DNA of 64,000 nucleotides, taken from Fusobacterium necrogenes. Lineage in GTDB: Bacteria > Fusobacteriota > Fusobacteriia > Fusobacteriales > Fusobacteriaceae. Of this stretch, positions 9,517 to 18,027 are shown in pieces. The translations under genes and the position numbers were made by a program. The stretch's first letter is position 1. Every line of letters starts with the position of its first letter. The stretch is from contig NZ_UGGU01000003.1 of assembly GCF_900450765.1 (NCBI RefSeq), positions 248,001 to 312,000 of the forward strand, given 5' to 3'. The notes under the pieces are model-generated. The model had not been told where the DNA came from, did no database searches, and worked only from the letters and a program-made list of their open reading frames with translations.

Positions 9517-9645
9517 ATGAGATTTCAATTAAAAAATGTTGAAGTTATCTCTGAAACAGATATATTATTAGATAATATAATAGGTTATGTAATGAAAAAT
9601 GAAAAAGATATAGAAAATTTTTTCAAAGAAAATTATAGAGAATAA
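9517..9645 (+). CDS. 42-residue small protein ahead of the glycosyltransferase
   Basis: A short reading frame, MRFQLKNVEVISETDILL and so on, ending in FKENYRE. It starts 28 bp after an extended -10 and follows GTGAAGGTG, a weak ribosome site. Its stop is 13 bp before the GT9 start, with AAAAGGAGAG between. The acidic, mostly soluble sequence resembles no family I know. It may be a real small protein or a leader peptide; the tight spacing and good promoter position favour translation. Confidence 0.5.
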   Translation: MRFQLKNVEVISETDILLDNIIGYVMKNEKDIENFFKENYRE

Positions 9646-9658
9646 AAAGGAGAGAAGA

Positions 9659-10690
9659 ATGAAAATATTAGTAGTTAGATTTAGACAGATAGGGGATTCT
9701 ATTTTAGCAGCTCCAATATGTACTACACTTAAGCAGACCTTTCCGGATGCACAGGTAGACTATGTAGTGTATGAGCATGTGGCCCCTATTTTTGAAAAAC
9801 ATCAAGGGATAGATAATGTAATAAAAATAACTAAGGAGGAGCAAAAGAATCCTTTTAAATATATTAAAAAAGCTTGGCAAGTTACTAGAACTCATTATGA
9901 TATAGTGATAGATATAATGTCTACTCCTAAAAGTGAAGTGTTTACATTATTTTCTAGGGGAGCTAAATATAGAATAGGAAGAGCTAAAAAAAAGAGAGGA
10001 TATACATATACTCATAAAATAGAAGAGCCAAAAGGAACAAAAAATAAAGTAGATAAATTTTTAAAAATGTTAAAGCCTTTAGAGCAAGAGTATGATGTAA
10101 AATATATAGAGGATTTTTCTATACATATATCAGAAGAAGAAAAAATATATATGAGAGATAAAATGGTAAAAGCAGGTGTAGACTTTTCTAAACCAGTATT
10201 TGCTTTTGCTATTAATTCTAGGGTTCCAGCAAAGGTATTTAATATAGATAAGATGTTAGAGATAACTAAAAGAATAATAGCTGAGATTGATCCTCAAATA
10301 ATTTTTTATTATTCTCAAGAAGAGAAGGAATTTGCTTTAAAAGCTCATGAAAGATTAGATTATGATCCACATATATTTACTAATGTAGAAACTAAAGATA
10401 TAAGGGAATTAGCAATGTTACTCAAAAATTGTGATATGTTTTTTGGGAATGAAGGAGGACCTAGACACTTGGCTCAAGCTGTAGGAACACCTAGTTTTAT
10501 AGTGCAAAGACCTAATTTAGATATAAAAGAGTGGATAGTAGAGGATGAAAGACACCAAGGAGTAGGACCATTAGATGTAGATCCTGATGCATATAGTAAA
10601 TACTCAGCTAAAGAGCAAGAAGATTTAGTAACACCAGATTTAGTAGTGGAAAAATTTAAGAGTTTTTATAATAGTTATGTTAAAAAATAA
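9659..10690 (+). CDS. glycosyltransferase family 9 (heptosyltransferase-like)
   Basis: A 343-residue cytoplasmic GT-B enzyme of family GT9, which adds heptose or related sugars to the lipopolysaccharide core. The N-terminal MKILVVRFRQIGDSILAAPI is the family hallmark (RxxxxGDxxxxxP). The C-terminal acceptor/donor loop reads DMFFGNEGGPRHLAQAVGTPSFIV, matching the usual GxxxGxxHLAAA-type motif. The middle part (YDIVIDIMSTPKSE) also fits. A strong AAAAGGAGAG ribosome site precedes the ATG. With no other LPS genes beside it, its exact sugar and acceptor cannot be inferred. A hairpin follows it. Confidence 0.9.
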   Translation: MKILVVRFRQIGDSILAAPICTTLKQTFPDAQVDYVVYEHVAPIFEKHQGIDNVIKITKEEQKNPFKYIKKAWQVTRTHYDIVIDIMSTPKSEVFTLFSRGAKYRIGRAKKKRGYTYTHKIEEPKGTKNKVDKFLKMLKPLEQEYDVKYIEDFSIHISEEEKIYMRDKMVKAGVDFSKPVFAFAINSRVPAKVFNIDKMLEITKRIIAEIDPQIIFYYSQEEKEFALKAHERLDYDPHIFTNVETKDIRELAMLLKNCDMFFGNEGGPRHLAQAVGTPSFIVQRPNLDIKEWIVEDERHQGVGPLDVDPDAYSKYSAKEQEDLVTPDLVVEKFKSFYNSYVKK

Positions 10691-10715
10691 TTTTTGTAAT
10701 TTTGATTAAAAAGGA

Positions 10716-10768
10716 AGAGCAAGTATAACTTAATTTATAGAAAGTATAAAGCTTGCTCTGTTTATTTT
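10716..10768 (+). terminator. hairpin with T-rich tail after GT9, related to the 37-kb repeat
   Basis: AGAGCAAG (10716-10723) pairs with CTTGCTCT (10752-10759) and is followed by GTTTATTTT. The arms and the flanking TTTATT resemble the inner hairpin of the inverted repeat at 36970-37151. Confidence 0.6.
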
Positions 10769-10821
10769 CAACCTTTATTTTTTATTTACTATATATTTTA
10801 TAAAGTTATATTTAAAATAAT

Positions 10822-12168
10822 TCATTTAAAAATGAATTTTATTTTTTTCTCTAAACTTTTAGGAATAATAAAATCTTTATGAGTAACTGTTTTCAATGCA
10901 TAAAAAGGTTTATTTTTATAATTTTTTCTTTCTCTTTTTTCTTGATAAATTTCTTCCTCAATATCATTTTCGAATGCTATACAACTTCCGATTTCTTTTT
11001 TTACACTATTTTCTATAGTTTTATTTTTTTGAGTTGAGTTTTCAATCTCTTCTGGAGTTCTCCAAAAATGATTATCCTTATCATAGACAGCAACATATGG
11101 AATTTTAAAAATATTTAATAGTTTTATAAATTGTGGAATGAGGCTTTTACTACCACATTCTAAAATAGAATAATCATACTTGTATATATCTAATTTTTTA
11201 GAGAGATATCCTAAAACTATTTTATCGGTTTGGCCTTCTACTAATATGACTTTTTTAGCAAAGAATAATTCACTTCTATCTGGATTTATCCAATAGTTCA
11301 TATTGAAGTTTTTTATTTCATCTCCTGAAAATAGGTGACCTTTAAATTGAAAGACTTTAGTCCCAAAATTTTTATTTTTTCTAACTATACATATTGACTT
11401 ATACATATGTAAATTAATAAAATTATTAGAGTGAGTAGAGACGTATATTTGAGTTCCAAGCTTTGTGAGTATACATATGTTGTAAAAAAGTTCTTTTTGT
11501 TTTTGAGGATGTAGATAAAATTCCGGTTCTTCAAAAAGAATGAGAGTGTTTCCTAAAAGAGATTCTCCTAATTTTTTTGAATATTGAGTTAAGGTAGAAA
11601 ATATTTCAAATATAAGATTTCTATATAGGCCTCTACTAGTATATTCATTTTGCAATTTACTAAAAGTAGATACAATTTTATTTAAGGTTTTTGGTTGATC
11701 TATCTCTTTATTTTCGAGTATTTTTAATAGTGAGATAATAAAAAACTTTGTTTGCTCTTTTTCTGAAAAAGATGGAATAAAAAGAAGTGGAACATTGTTT
11801 GTTAAAGTTTGATACTCACTTTCAGCGATTTTTATCCATATATTATCATGTAAAATAAAATACTCGGTATCATTTTTAGATGTTTTTATGATTTTTAAAT
11901 AGATATCATTAGAAGTAATAACAATTTCATTTAATTTAAAATTTAATTTTGTATGAGTATAAAAATGCCCCTCAAGAGATAAATAGTCAGATCCATTTCT
12001 AATATCTTTAGGTCTAAAGTTTCTATATTTTAAGAGAAACATAATTGCTGAGATAATGCTAGATTTTCCACTATTGCTTTGACCAATAAAAAGTATAAGA
12101 TTTTCAAAATTTATTTTTGTTTCTTTTATACATTGCCAGTTAGTAATTTTTAGTTCTTTTAGGTACAT
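10822..12168 (-). CDS. OLD-family ATP-dependent nuclease (AAA ATPase plus TOPRIM)
   Basis: A 448-residue protein with an N-terminal SMC/ABC-like ATPase: Walker A GQSNSGKS at residues 29-36, and Walker B ILFEEPEFYLHPQKQ near 210. A C-terminal TOPRIM nuclease domain follows (VILVEGQTDKIVLGYL, then VAVYDKDN supplying acidic metal ligands). This is the class 1 OLD architecture used in phage interference and DNA metabolism. The start has an AAAGGAGG ribosome site. It stands alone: there is no partner UvrD helicase (as in Gabija) and no reverse transcriptase (as in some retrons). A solitary defence or repair nuclease is the best reading; the defence role is inferred. Confidence 0.85.
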   Translation of the reverse strand: MYLKELKITNWQCIKETKINFENLILFIGQSNSGKSSIISAIMFLLKYRNFRPKDIRNGSDYLSLEGHFYTHTKLNFKLNEIVITSNDIYLKIIKTSKNDTEYFILHDNIWIKIAESEYQTLTNNVPLLFIPSFSEKEQTKFFIISLLKILENKEIDQPKTLNKIVSTFSKLQNEYTSRGLYRNLIFEIFSTLTQYSKKLGESLLGNTLILFEEPEFYLHPQKQKELFYNICILTKLGTQIYVSTHSNNFINLHMYKSICIVRKNKNFGTKVFQFKGHLFSGDEIKNFNMNYWINPDRSELFFAKKVILVEGQTDKIVLGYLSKKLDIYKYDYSILECGSKSLIPQFIKLLNIFKIPYVAVYDKDNHFWRTPEEIENSTQKNKTIENSVKKEIGSCIAFENDIEEEIYQEKRERKNYKNKPFYALKTVTHKDFIIPKSLEKKIKFIFK

Positions 12169-12244
12169 GGATTTGCCTCCTTTATTTGTCTTAATTTAAT
12201 TATATCATATGAAATAGAAAAGTATATGCTAAGTTGCATTTTTA

Positions 12245-12273
12245 TTGACTTTTTGTATAAAACTAAATATAAT
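12245..12273 (+). promoter_or_regulatory. sigma-70 promoter for the L,D-transpeptidase-like gene
   Basis: TTGACT (12245-12250), a 17-bp spacer and TATAAT (12268-12273), about 40 bp before the ATG. Confidence 0.75.
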
Positions 12274-12313
12274 TAATAATAAGTATATATTTATCTAAAG
12301 GGGATGCATAAAA

Positions 12314-12967
12314 ATGTTAAAAAAAATTTTTTTAGTATTTATATTGTGCAGTAGTATCTTGTTTGGGATAGATTTAAGAAGTGAAAAAAGTATAAAATGT
12401 ATTTATAAAAGTTTAGCTATAGATGAAAAATTAGACTATTCTACTTTTCTTAAAGCTATTCAAGGTTATAATAAAATCAAAGATAAAAAACCTGAATATA
12501 TTACTATAATAGATTTTTCAAAACCATCTAGTGAAGAGAGATTTTTTGTAATTGATTTAAAAAATAAAAAAGTTGATTATTCAACATATGTAAGTCATGG
12601 AAAGAATACTGGATTAGATAGAGCAGTGAAATTTTCAAATAATATAAACTCTTATCAGAGCTCTTTAGGTTTTTATATAACAAAAAATACATATGATGGA
12701 AGTAATGGATATTCTCTAAGATTAGTAGGTTTAGAACCTGGAATAAATTCTAATGCTATGTTGAGACATATAGTGATACATGGAGCTGATTATGCTACCA
12801 AAGAATTTATGGAAAAATACGGGTTTTTAGGAAGAAGTCTGGGATGCCCTGCTATTCCAGAAAATATTTCAAAGGAGATAATTGATCACATAAAAGGAGG
12901 AACAGTTTTATATATCAATGGAAATGATGAAAAGTATTTAGTTAAAAGCAAGTATATCCAATTGTAA
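12314..12967 (+). CDS. murein L,D-transpeptidase catalytic domain family protein (exported)
   Basis: A 217-residue exported protein. It starts with a signal peptide (MLKKIFLVFILCSSILFG, residues 1-18; no lipobox is evident because the Cys is followed by SSILF). The catalytic region shows IVIHGADYA and GRSLGCPAIP, the HG and SxGCP motifs of the YkuD-like family, with Cys178 as the presumed nucleophile. The family acts on peptidoglycan stem peptides in the periplasm. The spacing and the FYITKNTYDG segment match the 'L,D-transpeptidase catalytic domain family' subgroup rather than classical YkuD. It is monocistronic, with its own promoter and a bidirectional terminator. Confidence 0.88.
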   Translation: MLKKIFLVFILCSSILFGIDLRSEKSIKCIYKSLAIDEKLDYSTFLKAIQGYNKIKDKKPEYITIIDFSKPSSEERFFVIDLKNKKVDYSTYVSHGKNTGLDRAVKFSNNINSYQSSLGFYITKNTYDGSNGYSLRLVGLEPGINSNAMLRHIVIHGADYATKEFMEKYGFLGRSLGCPAIPENISKEIIDHIKGGTVLYINGNDEKYLVKSKYIQL

Positions 12968-13034
12968 AAAGGTATAACTATTTAAATATAAATTAAAGAG
13001 AACTTAATAAGAATTGATATTAAAAGATACAATT

Positions 13035-13071
13035 AAAAGGACTGATTCTTAAATAAAAGATCAGTCCTTTT
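13035..13071. terminator. bidirectional terminator
   Basis: AAAAGGACTGAT (13035-13046) pairs perfectly with ATCAGTCCTTTT (13060-13071). T runs on both strands serve the genes converging from each side. Confidence 0.85.
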
Positions 13072-13094
13072 AAATTAGTGATATAATATTTTTA

Positions 13095-13583
13095 TCACTT
13101 AAATTTTATATTTCTCTTTCTAAGTTTTAATTTTTGTTTAATATTCCTATAACGTTTGAATTTATAATAAATTTGTGAGAAAGTAGATACTACAACTATA
13201 CCAGAGGTAATAGCAAAAGTTAACATGAAAGTATTTATACCACTTTGGAGAGCTTCTGAATTTTTTCCTTCTATAAAATATGACATTGTAAAATATATAC
13301 CACTTCCAGGAACTAAAGGAATTAAACTAGCAATAAGTGTTGATGTTACAGGAGTTTTTAAAAGTCTAGCTATAATTTCTGAATATATTGTTATTCCTAT
13401 TGCTGAGCAAAAAAAAGAAAAAGCAGTGGAGTGATTGGAAGATTTAAAAAGGATATATATAGTCCATCCTAAAGCTCCTCCAATAGAAGCAAAAATTAAT
13501 TTTTTACCTTTAAGATTAAAAATAATTCCAAAAGCTAGAGTGCTTCCAGCTGCAGAAGTAATTTCAATTAGTACTTGTTTCAT
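13095..13583 (-). CDS. threonine/serine exporter family, small subunit (ThrE C-terminal type)
   Basis: A 162-residue integral membrane protein with about five hydrophobic segments. It corresponds to the second half of ThrE-type transporters (DUF3815/ThrE_2). The segment PLVPGSGIYFTMSYFIEG carries the PxxPG signature that recurs in both halves of the family. Its start overlaps the end of the larger subunit gene by four bases (ATGA), so the two are translationally coupled and probably assemble together. The family exports threonine and serine in Corynebacterium; the substrate here is not shown by the sequence. Confidence 0.88.
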   Translation of the reverse strand: MKQVLIEITSAAGSTLAFGIIFNLKGKKLIFASIGGALGWTIYILFKSSNHSTAFSFFCSAIGITIYSEIIARLLKTPVTSTLIASLIPLVPGSGIYFTMSYFIEGKNSEALQSGINTFMLTFAITSGIVVVSTFSQIYYKFKRYRNIKQKLKLRKRNIKFK

Positions 13584-14341
13584 TTAAATTCACCTAATTT
13601 TAAAATTAAAAATAGAGCAAAACCAGTTCCAGCTGCAAGAGCGACTCCAATTAATAATGCTTCAACAGCTCGGGATATTCCTGAAAGTAAATCTCCAGCC
13701 ACTAAATCCCTAATAGCATTAGTAAAAGAAATACCTGGAACTAAGAGCATAATGGTACCTATAGTGGAGTAAGATACAGTATTAGTAAAACCTATTTGTA
13801 CACTTAAATATGAAAGAAGTGTGCAAAAAAAACCTCCTAAAGTATTTAAAAAAAAGGTATTTGTTTCTAATTTATTTGCTAAATCAGAAATTAAAAATAT
13901 AACTCCCCCACCAATAAAGGCACTAATTCCATCTTTTATTCCACCTTTAAAGAGTAGAGCAAAAGAAAAAGCACCAAAGGAATAAGCTAAAAAATAGATA
14001 AATTTACCATATAGAATTTCTTTGTTTAAAAAAATAATCTTATTATAAAATTCATTGAAGCTATATTTATTTAAATCTCTAATAACTTGATTTATTTCAT
14101 GAATTTTATTTAAATTTGTACTTCTAGTTGCTATTCTTTCTACAGAGCAGAACAGTTCTCCTTTATAATTACGTACAGATGTTATTATACATGTAATAGA
14201 TACAAAGCATTGAGCATTAAGTCCATAATGTTTACAAATCCTTGTGATTATATCTTCTACTCTGTAGGTCTCAGCACCACTTTGTAAGGCTATCTTTCCA
14301 GCTAAGTTAGCAATTGTTAAGATTTCATTTTCATTTATCAT
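13580..14341 (-). CDS. threonine/serine exporter family, large subunit (ThrE N-terminal type)
   Basis: A 253-residue membrane protein of the DUF1212/ThrE family. The N-terminal cytoplasmic domain has the hallmark IALQSGAETYRVEDIITRI and a second block CFVSITCIITSV. About five transmembrane segments follow from residue 115, with LLVPGISFTNAIRDLVAGD as the PG-containing motif. With the adjoining small subunit it makes a split ThrE exporter, as in many Firmicutes. It is the first of the coupled pair; TrmN6-like methyltransferase lies upstream on the same strand with a 24-bp gap, so the three may form one transcript. Confidence 0.9.
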   Translation of the reverse strand: MINENEILTIANLAGKIALQSGAETYRVEDIITRICKHYGLNAQCFVSITCIITSVRNYKGELFCSVERIATRSTNLNKIHEINQVIRDLNKYSFNEFYNKIIFLNKEILYGKFIYFLAYSFGAFSFALLFKGGIKDGISAFIGGGVIFLISDLANKLETNTFFLNTLGGFFCTLLSYLSVQIGFTNTVSYSTIGTIMLLVPGISFTNAIRDLVAGDLLSGISRAVEALLIGVALAAGTGFALFLILKLGEFK

Positions 14342-14365
14342 ATTTCCCCCAAAATTTTAAATTTT

Positions 14366-15103
14366 CTATTTAAACATTTCTAGAATAACTTTTGAGTAAT
14401 TACCATTTTCATCGTGAATAATTAATGGAGGTAGAACTCTAAGATTGGGACTTCCATTTTTTATTCCTTCTATTAAAAGAATTTTTCCTTCTTTTTCAAT
14501 TTTTGTATAACAAAATTGTATTTTTTTAGGTTCAATAGAGTATTTCTTCATTGTTTCAATAATATCAGTCAGCCTGTCCACTCTATGTACCATTACAAAA
14601 TAACCTTTATGCTTTAAAAGATTAGAAGCAGTTTCAAGTAATGAATCTAAATTTATACTAATTTCATGTCTTGCTAGAGAAAGTTGAGTTAAGTCATTTA
14701 ATTGTTTTTCTTCGCCACAAAATCGAAAAAATGGTGGATTAGTGATGACTAAATCAAAACTTTCTTTATTGAAGTATTTTTTCCAGTTTTTCATATCGTC
14801 ATTAATTATAGTAATTTGTTCTTGTAAGTTATTTAGGGTTATGTTTCTTTTAGCAAGGTTACTTGAAATGCTTTGGATTTCAATTCCAGTAATATGTGCT
14901 TTTGTCTTTTGTGATAAAAAAAGTGGAATTACTCCATTTCCTGTACCTAAGTCAATTATATTTTTATTATTTCTGGTAATGGTTGCAAACTCAGCTACTA
15001 GAAGAGAATCTATAGAAAAAGCGAAGTGATCAGTTCTTTGAATAATTTTCATTTTTTTTTGTAGAAGATCAATAATAGTTTCAAACTGGTTTTCATTTAT
15101 CAT
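14366..15103 (-). CDS. tRNA1(Val) (adenine-37 N6)-methyltransferase family protein
   Basis: A 245-residue SAM-dependent methyltransferase of the TrmN6/YfiC family. The SAM loop is IDLGTGNGVIPLFLS, with acidic ITGIEIQ after it. The catalytic N6-adenine motif is NPPFFRF (VITNPPFFRF). The start MINENQFETIIDLLQKKMKI, containing the Q..D.FxF-like TDHFAFSIDSLLVAEFA, is typical. The ATG follows a TAGGAGGT-like ribosome site on the minus strand. Family members methylate A37 of tRNA-Val; the exact substrate here is inferred. Confidence 0.9.
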   Translation of the reverse strand: MINENQFETIIDLLQKKMKIIQRTDHFAFSIDSLLVAEFATITRNNKNIIDLGTGNGVIPLFLSQKTKAHITGIEIQSISSNLAKRNITLNNLQEQITIINDDMKNWKKYFNKESFDLVITNPPFFRFCGEEKQLNDLTQLSLARHEISINLDSLLETASNLLKHKGYFVMVHRVDRLTDIIETMKKYSIEPKKIQFCYTKIEKEGKILLIEGIKNGSPNLRVLPPLIIHDENGNYSKVILEMFK

Positions 15104-15154
15104 AAAAGTAATACCTCCTAAGATATTATAACAAATTTAACAGGAGAATAAAAG

Positions 15155-15199
15155 AAAAGGATTAATTTCTAAATTAAAATATTAGAAATTAATCCTTTT
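15155..15199. terminator. bidirectional terminator between gntP and the methyltransferase gene
   Basis: A perfect 18-bp stem: AAAAGGATTAATTTCTAA (15155-15172) with TTAGAAATTAATCCTTTT (15182-15199). It lies downstream of gntP on the minus strand and upstream of the methyltransferase gene. Confidence 0.75.
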
Positions 15200-15226
15200 A
15201 TATCATTATAAATTATATTATTGTTA

Positions 15227-16621
15227 TTATACAATACCAAAAGTTGCAAGTATAATACATATAGCAACTGCAATTGCAGGAATAATAACTGTACACATAC
15301 CAATATCAGCATAAGATTCCTTATGAGTCATTCCAGTAACAGCAAGCAAAGTGATAACGGCTCCATTATGAGGAAGAGTATCTAAACCTCCACAGGCCAT
15401 AGCAGCTATTCTATGTAAGACTTGAGGGTCAATATTAAGTGCTGTAGCTTCTCTAAGATAAGTTTCACCTAAAGCAGATAGAGCAATACTTAAACCTCCA
15501 GAAGCAGAACCAGTAATACCAGCAAGTGCAGATACAGAAACAGCTTCAGATATAAGTGGATTTGAAGAAAGTCCTAATAAAGCTCCTTTAACAACAGCAA
15601 ATGCAGCAAGCCCAGCTATAACATTTCCATAACCAACTTCAGAAGCAGTATTCATTATAGCTAAAAAAGAACCTTGTACACCATCACTTAGAGTTTTTAA
15701 AACATTATTCATTCTTCTTAAGTTCAATAAAATAGATACAGCAACAGAAACCAAGAGTGATATGATCAAACTCCAGTTTCCAATAACTTTTCCAGCAGTA
15801 GTATTATAACTAGATAAATAATCTAAATTCATAGCTGGGAATATAAACTTAGAAAAGATAAAACTTACAACAAGAACTAATATTATAGGAGAAATAGCTA
15901 CAATAAAGCTAGGTAATTTACTATGGTCTACAATTTCATTAGCTTGTTTATTATCATCGTGATTACCATATCCTTCTCCTTTAGCCATGGCAGCATTAGC
16001 ACGTCTTTGTAACCAAAGAAGTCCAAGACCACACATAACTAGAGAACCAACAATACCTAAAATAGGTGCAGCATATACATCAGTACCAAAGTATGCCATA
16101 GGAATAGCATTTTGTATTTGTGGAGTACCAGGAAGAGCAGTCATAGTAAATGTAAATGCTCCTAATGCAATTGTTCCAGGGACAAATCTTTTTGGAATTC
16201 CAGCTTCTTTAAACAATTCAGCTGCAACAGGATAAACTGCAAAAGCCACGACGAATAAAGAAACACCACCATAAGTTAGAATACCACAAGCTAATACAAT
16301 TGCTAAGATTGCTTTTTCTTTCCCCAATTTCTCACAGATGAAATAAGAGATTGATTTGGCAGAACCTGTATCATCCATAACTTTACCGAAAATTGCTCCT
16401 AATAAGAAGATAGGGAAGAAATTTCTAACATATGTAGCTAGGTTAGACATGAAAGTTTCAGTATAAGTAGCTAGTATGTGAATATTTCCAGTATCTAATC
16501 CTCCCATAACAGCAGCAAAACAAGCAAGAACAGGAGCTAAAATTAAAACGGAAACTCCTCTATAGGCTAAATACATCAATAAAATAAGTGATACAATAAT
16601 ACCAATAGTACCAAAAATCAT
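15227..16621 (-). CDS. GntP-family permease
   Basis: A 464-residue proton symporter of the GntP family, with about 12-14 membrane segments. GntP proteins carry gluconate and also other hydroxyacids such as D-3-hydroxybutyrate. Recognisable segments are FGAIFGKVMDDTGSAKSI-like LGAIFGKVMDDTGSAKSI, ALPGTPQIQNAIP, and GSASGGLSIAL followed by GGLDTLPHNGAVITLL near the C terminus. The preferred start MIFGTIGIIVSLI follows AAAGGGGTG; a longer in-frame start at 16699 would add a poor N-terminal extension. The LysR gene is upstream on the same strand. Its position opposite a CoA-transferase/MaoC/Bcd set suggests a hydroxy short-chain acid as substrate (inference). Confidence 0.88.
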   Translation of the reverse strand: MIFGTIGIIVSLILLMYLAYRGVSVLILAPVLACFAAVMGGLDTGNIHILATYTETFMSNLATYVRNFFPIFLLGAIFGKVMDDTGSAKSISYFICEKLGKEKAILAIVLACGILTYGGVSLFVVAFAVYPVAAELFKEAGIPKRFVPGTIALGAFTFTMTALPGTPQIQNAIPMAYFGTDVYAAPILGIVGSLVMCGLGLLWLQRRANAAMAKGEGYGNHDDNKQANEIVDHSKLPSFIVAISPIILVLVVSFIFSKFIFPAMNLDYLSSYNTTAGKVIGNWSLIISLLVSVAVSILLNLRRMNNVLKTLSDGVQGSFLAIMNTASEVGYGNVIAGLAAFAVVKGALLGLSSNPLISEAVSVSALAGITGSASGGLSIALSALGETYLREATALNIDPQVLHRIAAMACGGLDTLPHNGAVITLLAVTGMTHKESYADIGMCTVIIPAIAVAICIILATFGIV

Positions 16622-16676
16622 AAAAAACACCCCTTTTTCATTTTTAAAACATATTGAATGAATGAAAGATAATATC

Positions 16677-16705
16677 ATTATATAACGTACAACAATCAAA
16701 AGTAA
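16677..16705 (-). promoter_or_regulatory. promoter for gntP
   Basis: On the minus strand, TTACTT (16705-16700) and TATAAT (16682-16677) are 17 bp apart. The -35 is poor, which fits an activator-dependent promoter. Confidence 0.45.
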
Positions 16706-16711
16706 AATTTC

Positions 16712-16738
16712 TTTTTTTCATATATATATGAAAAAAAA
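16712..16738. promoter_or_regulatory. palindrome upstream of gntP, candidate LysR operator
   Basis: Seven T, CATATATATATG, then A run: a perfect 26-base dyad centred near 16724. It lies about 55 bp upstream of the predicted gntP transcription start, where LysR-type activators usually bind. A variant with the same TTTTTTCAT/ATGAAAAAA arms occurs at 17723-17754. Confidence 0.4.
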
Positions 16739-16743
16739 TCATA

Positions 16744-17631
16744 TTACTTTTTAGGACGAGCTAACTCTTTTGTAAATTCAATAAAAATTTTACTGGCTTT
16801 AGATATGTATTTATTTTTGGTGGTAATTAAGGCTACATTCCAGGGGAATCCCTCTTTAATATTGAGAATTTTGATATTTTTTGAATGGAATTTACTCAAA
16901 ATTGGTCTAGGAAGAATACTAACTCCTTGATTCAATGAAACCATTTCAGCAATAAAATCCCATTGGGAACTTGTACAGATAATATTGGGAGTAAAATTAA
17001 AGGCTTTACACTTTTCTAAAATTTTATCATAGAGCATATATGTTTCATTAAGAGATATGAAATTTTGATCTTTTAAATCTATAAAAGAGATCTCTGAAAA
17101 CTTTGCAAAAGGGTGACTTTTATGCACAATAACAACATTATCTGATAAAAAAATAGGAATGACGTTAAAATGCTCGGAGTCAAATGGTAAAATAATAACT
17201 CCTATATCAATTTCTCCATTTTCGACTTTTTCCTTTATAGTATTGGCACCAGCTTCTACTGTAATCAATTTAATAGAAGGATATAGTTCTCTGAATTTTT
17301 GAATTACTGTGGTAAAATAGATAGTACTAATTACTGGAGGAATACCTATTTTTATTTTCCCTTTCTCAAGGCTGACACTATCTAGTAATCTATCTAGTTG
17401 TTCCTTTATAATTTTGAGAGCTAAATTACCATTTTCATAAAAAATTTGTCCTTCTGGTGTAAGTTTAAAATTTTTAGAAGAACGATCAATAAGAACGACT
17501 CCTAATTCGGTTTCAAAATTTTTTATAGATTTACTAAGAGCAGATTGACAGAGAAATAATTTTTTAGAAGCGGCAGTAAATCCACCTTCATCGACAACTT
17601 TTATGAAATAATTTAAGGCTTTTATATTCAT
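16744..17631 (-). CDS. LysR-family transcriptional regulator
   Basis: A 295-residue regulator. The N-terminal winged helix is typical (LNYFIKVVDEGGFTAASKKL, then QSALSKSIKNFETELGVVL). The C-terminal periplasmic-binding-like domain begins near residue 90 (GKIKIGIPPVISTIYF). It lies between gntP (same strand, downstream) and the divergent CoA-transferase operon, so it most likely controls one or both in response to a carboxylic acid substrate. Palindromes with matching arms lie upstream of both gntP and this gene, suggesting activation and autoregulation. An AAGGAGAG ribosome site precedes the start. The ligand is unknown. Confidence 0.92.
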   Translation of the reverse strand: MNIKALNYFIKVVDEGGFTAASKKLFLCQSALSKSIKNFETELGVVLIDRSSKNFKLTPEGQIFYENGNLALKIIKEQLDRLLDSVSLEKGKIKIGIPPVISTIYFTTVIQKFRELYPSIKLITVEAGANTIKEKVENGEIDIGVIILPFDSEHFNVIPIFLSDNVVIVHKSHPFAKFSEISFIDLKDQNFISLNETYMLYDKILEKCKAFNFTPNIICTSSQWDFIAEMVSLNQGVSILPRPILSKFHSKNIKILNIKEGFPWNVALITTKNKYISKASKIFIEFTKELARPKK

Positions 17632-17722
17632 AAGAACTCTCCTTATTTTGGAATATATTTTGACAATAATAAATTTTTAATAATATTATACTCCAAAAAT
17701 GGAAAAAAATTAAGAGGAAATA

Positions 17723-17754
17723 GAATTTTTTCATCAATAAAATGAAAAAAATTC
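17723..17754. promoter_or_regulatory. dyad upstream of lysR, candidate autoregulatory operator
   Basis: GAATTTTTTCAT (17723-17734) is inversely repeated as ATGAAAAAAATTC (17742-17754), apart from one extra A. The centre is about 60 bp upstream of the predicted lysR transcription start, mirroring the gntP site. Confidence 0.4.
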
Positions 17755-17862
17755 ATAATAATTTTTTCTAGAAGTCTTTAAAATCAAAGGATGGTAATTT
17801 TTAAAATTATAATAAGTGAAGTAAAAAGAGCAAAAAAAGGGAAAAATTACAAAATAGCATAT

Positions 17863-17891
17863 TTGACAAAGTTAAAAAAGCTAGGTATACT
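17863..17891 (+). promoter_or_regulatory. strong sigma-70 promoter for the CoA-transferase gene
   Basis: TTGACA (17863-17868), a 17-bp spacer and TATACT (17886-17891). Confidence 0.8.
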
Positions 17892-18027
17892 TTAAATAGA
17901 GAGTTTGTTTATCAATATAGTTGTATGGTAAAACAACAAAATAAACCAAAACATTATTGATGAAAATGAAAGAAAGATTGAGAGAATTAATGATTAAAAG
18001 CATTGTATTAAAAGGAGTGAGAGTTAC

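Larger units (their letters stand above)
17632..18027. other. divergent regulatory region between lysR and the CoA-transferase operon
   Basis: This 396-bp gap has no gene. It holds a minus-strand lysR -10 (TATAAT, 17690-17685), the dyad GAATTTTTTCAT-N7-ATGAAAAAAATTC (17723-17754), and the forward promoter TTGACA-17-TATACT (17863-17891). The CoA-transferase mRNA would have a leader of about 130 nt. Confidence 0.6.

Noticed and set aside
10822-12168. Gabija or retron system around the OLD nuclease
   Set aside because: No helicase or reverse transcriptase gene lies within several kilobases on either side.
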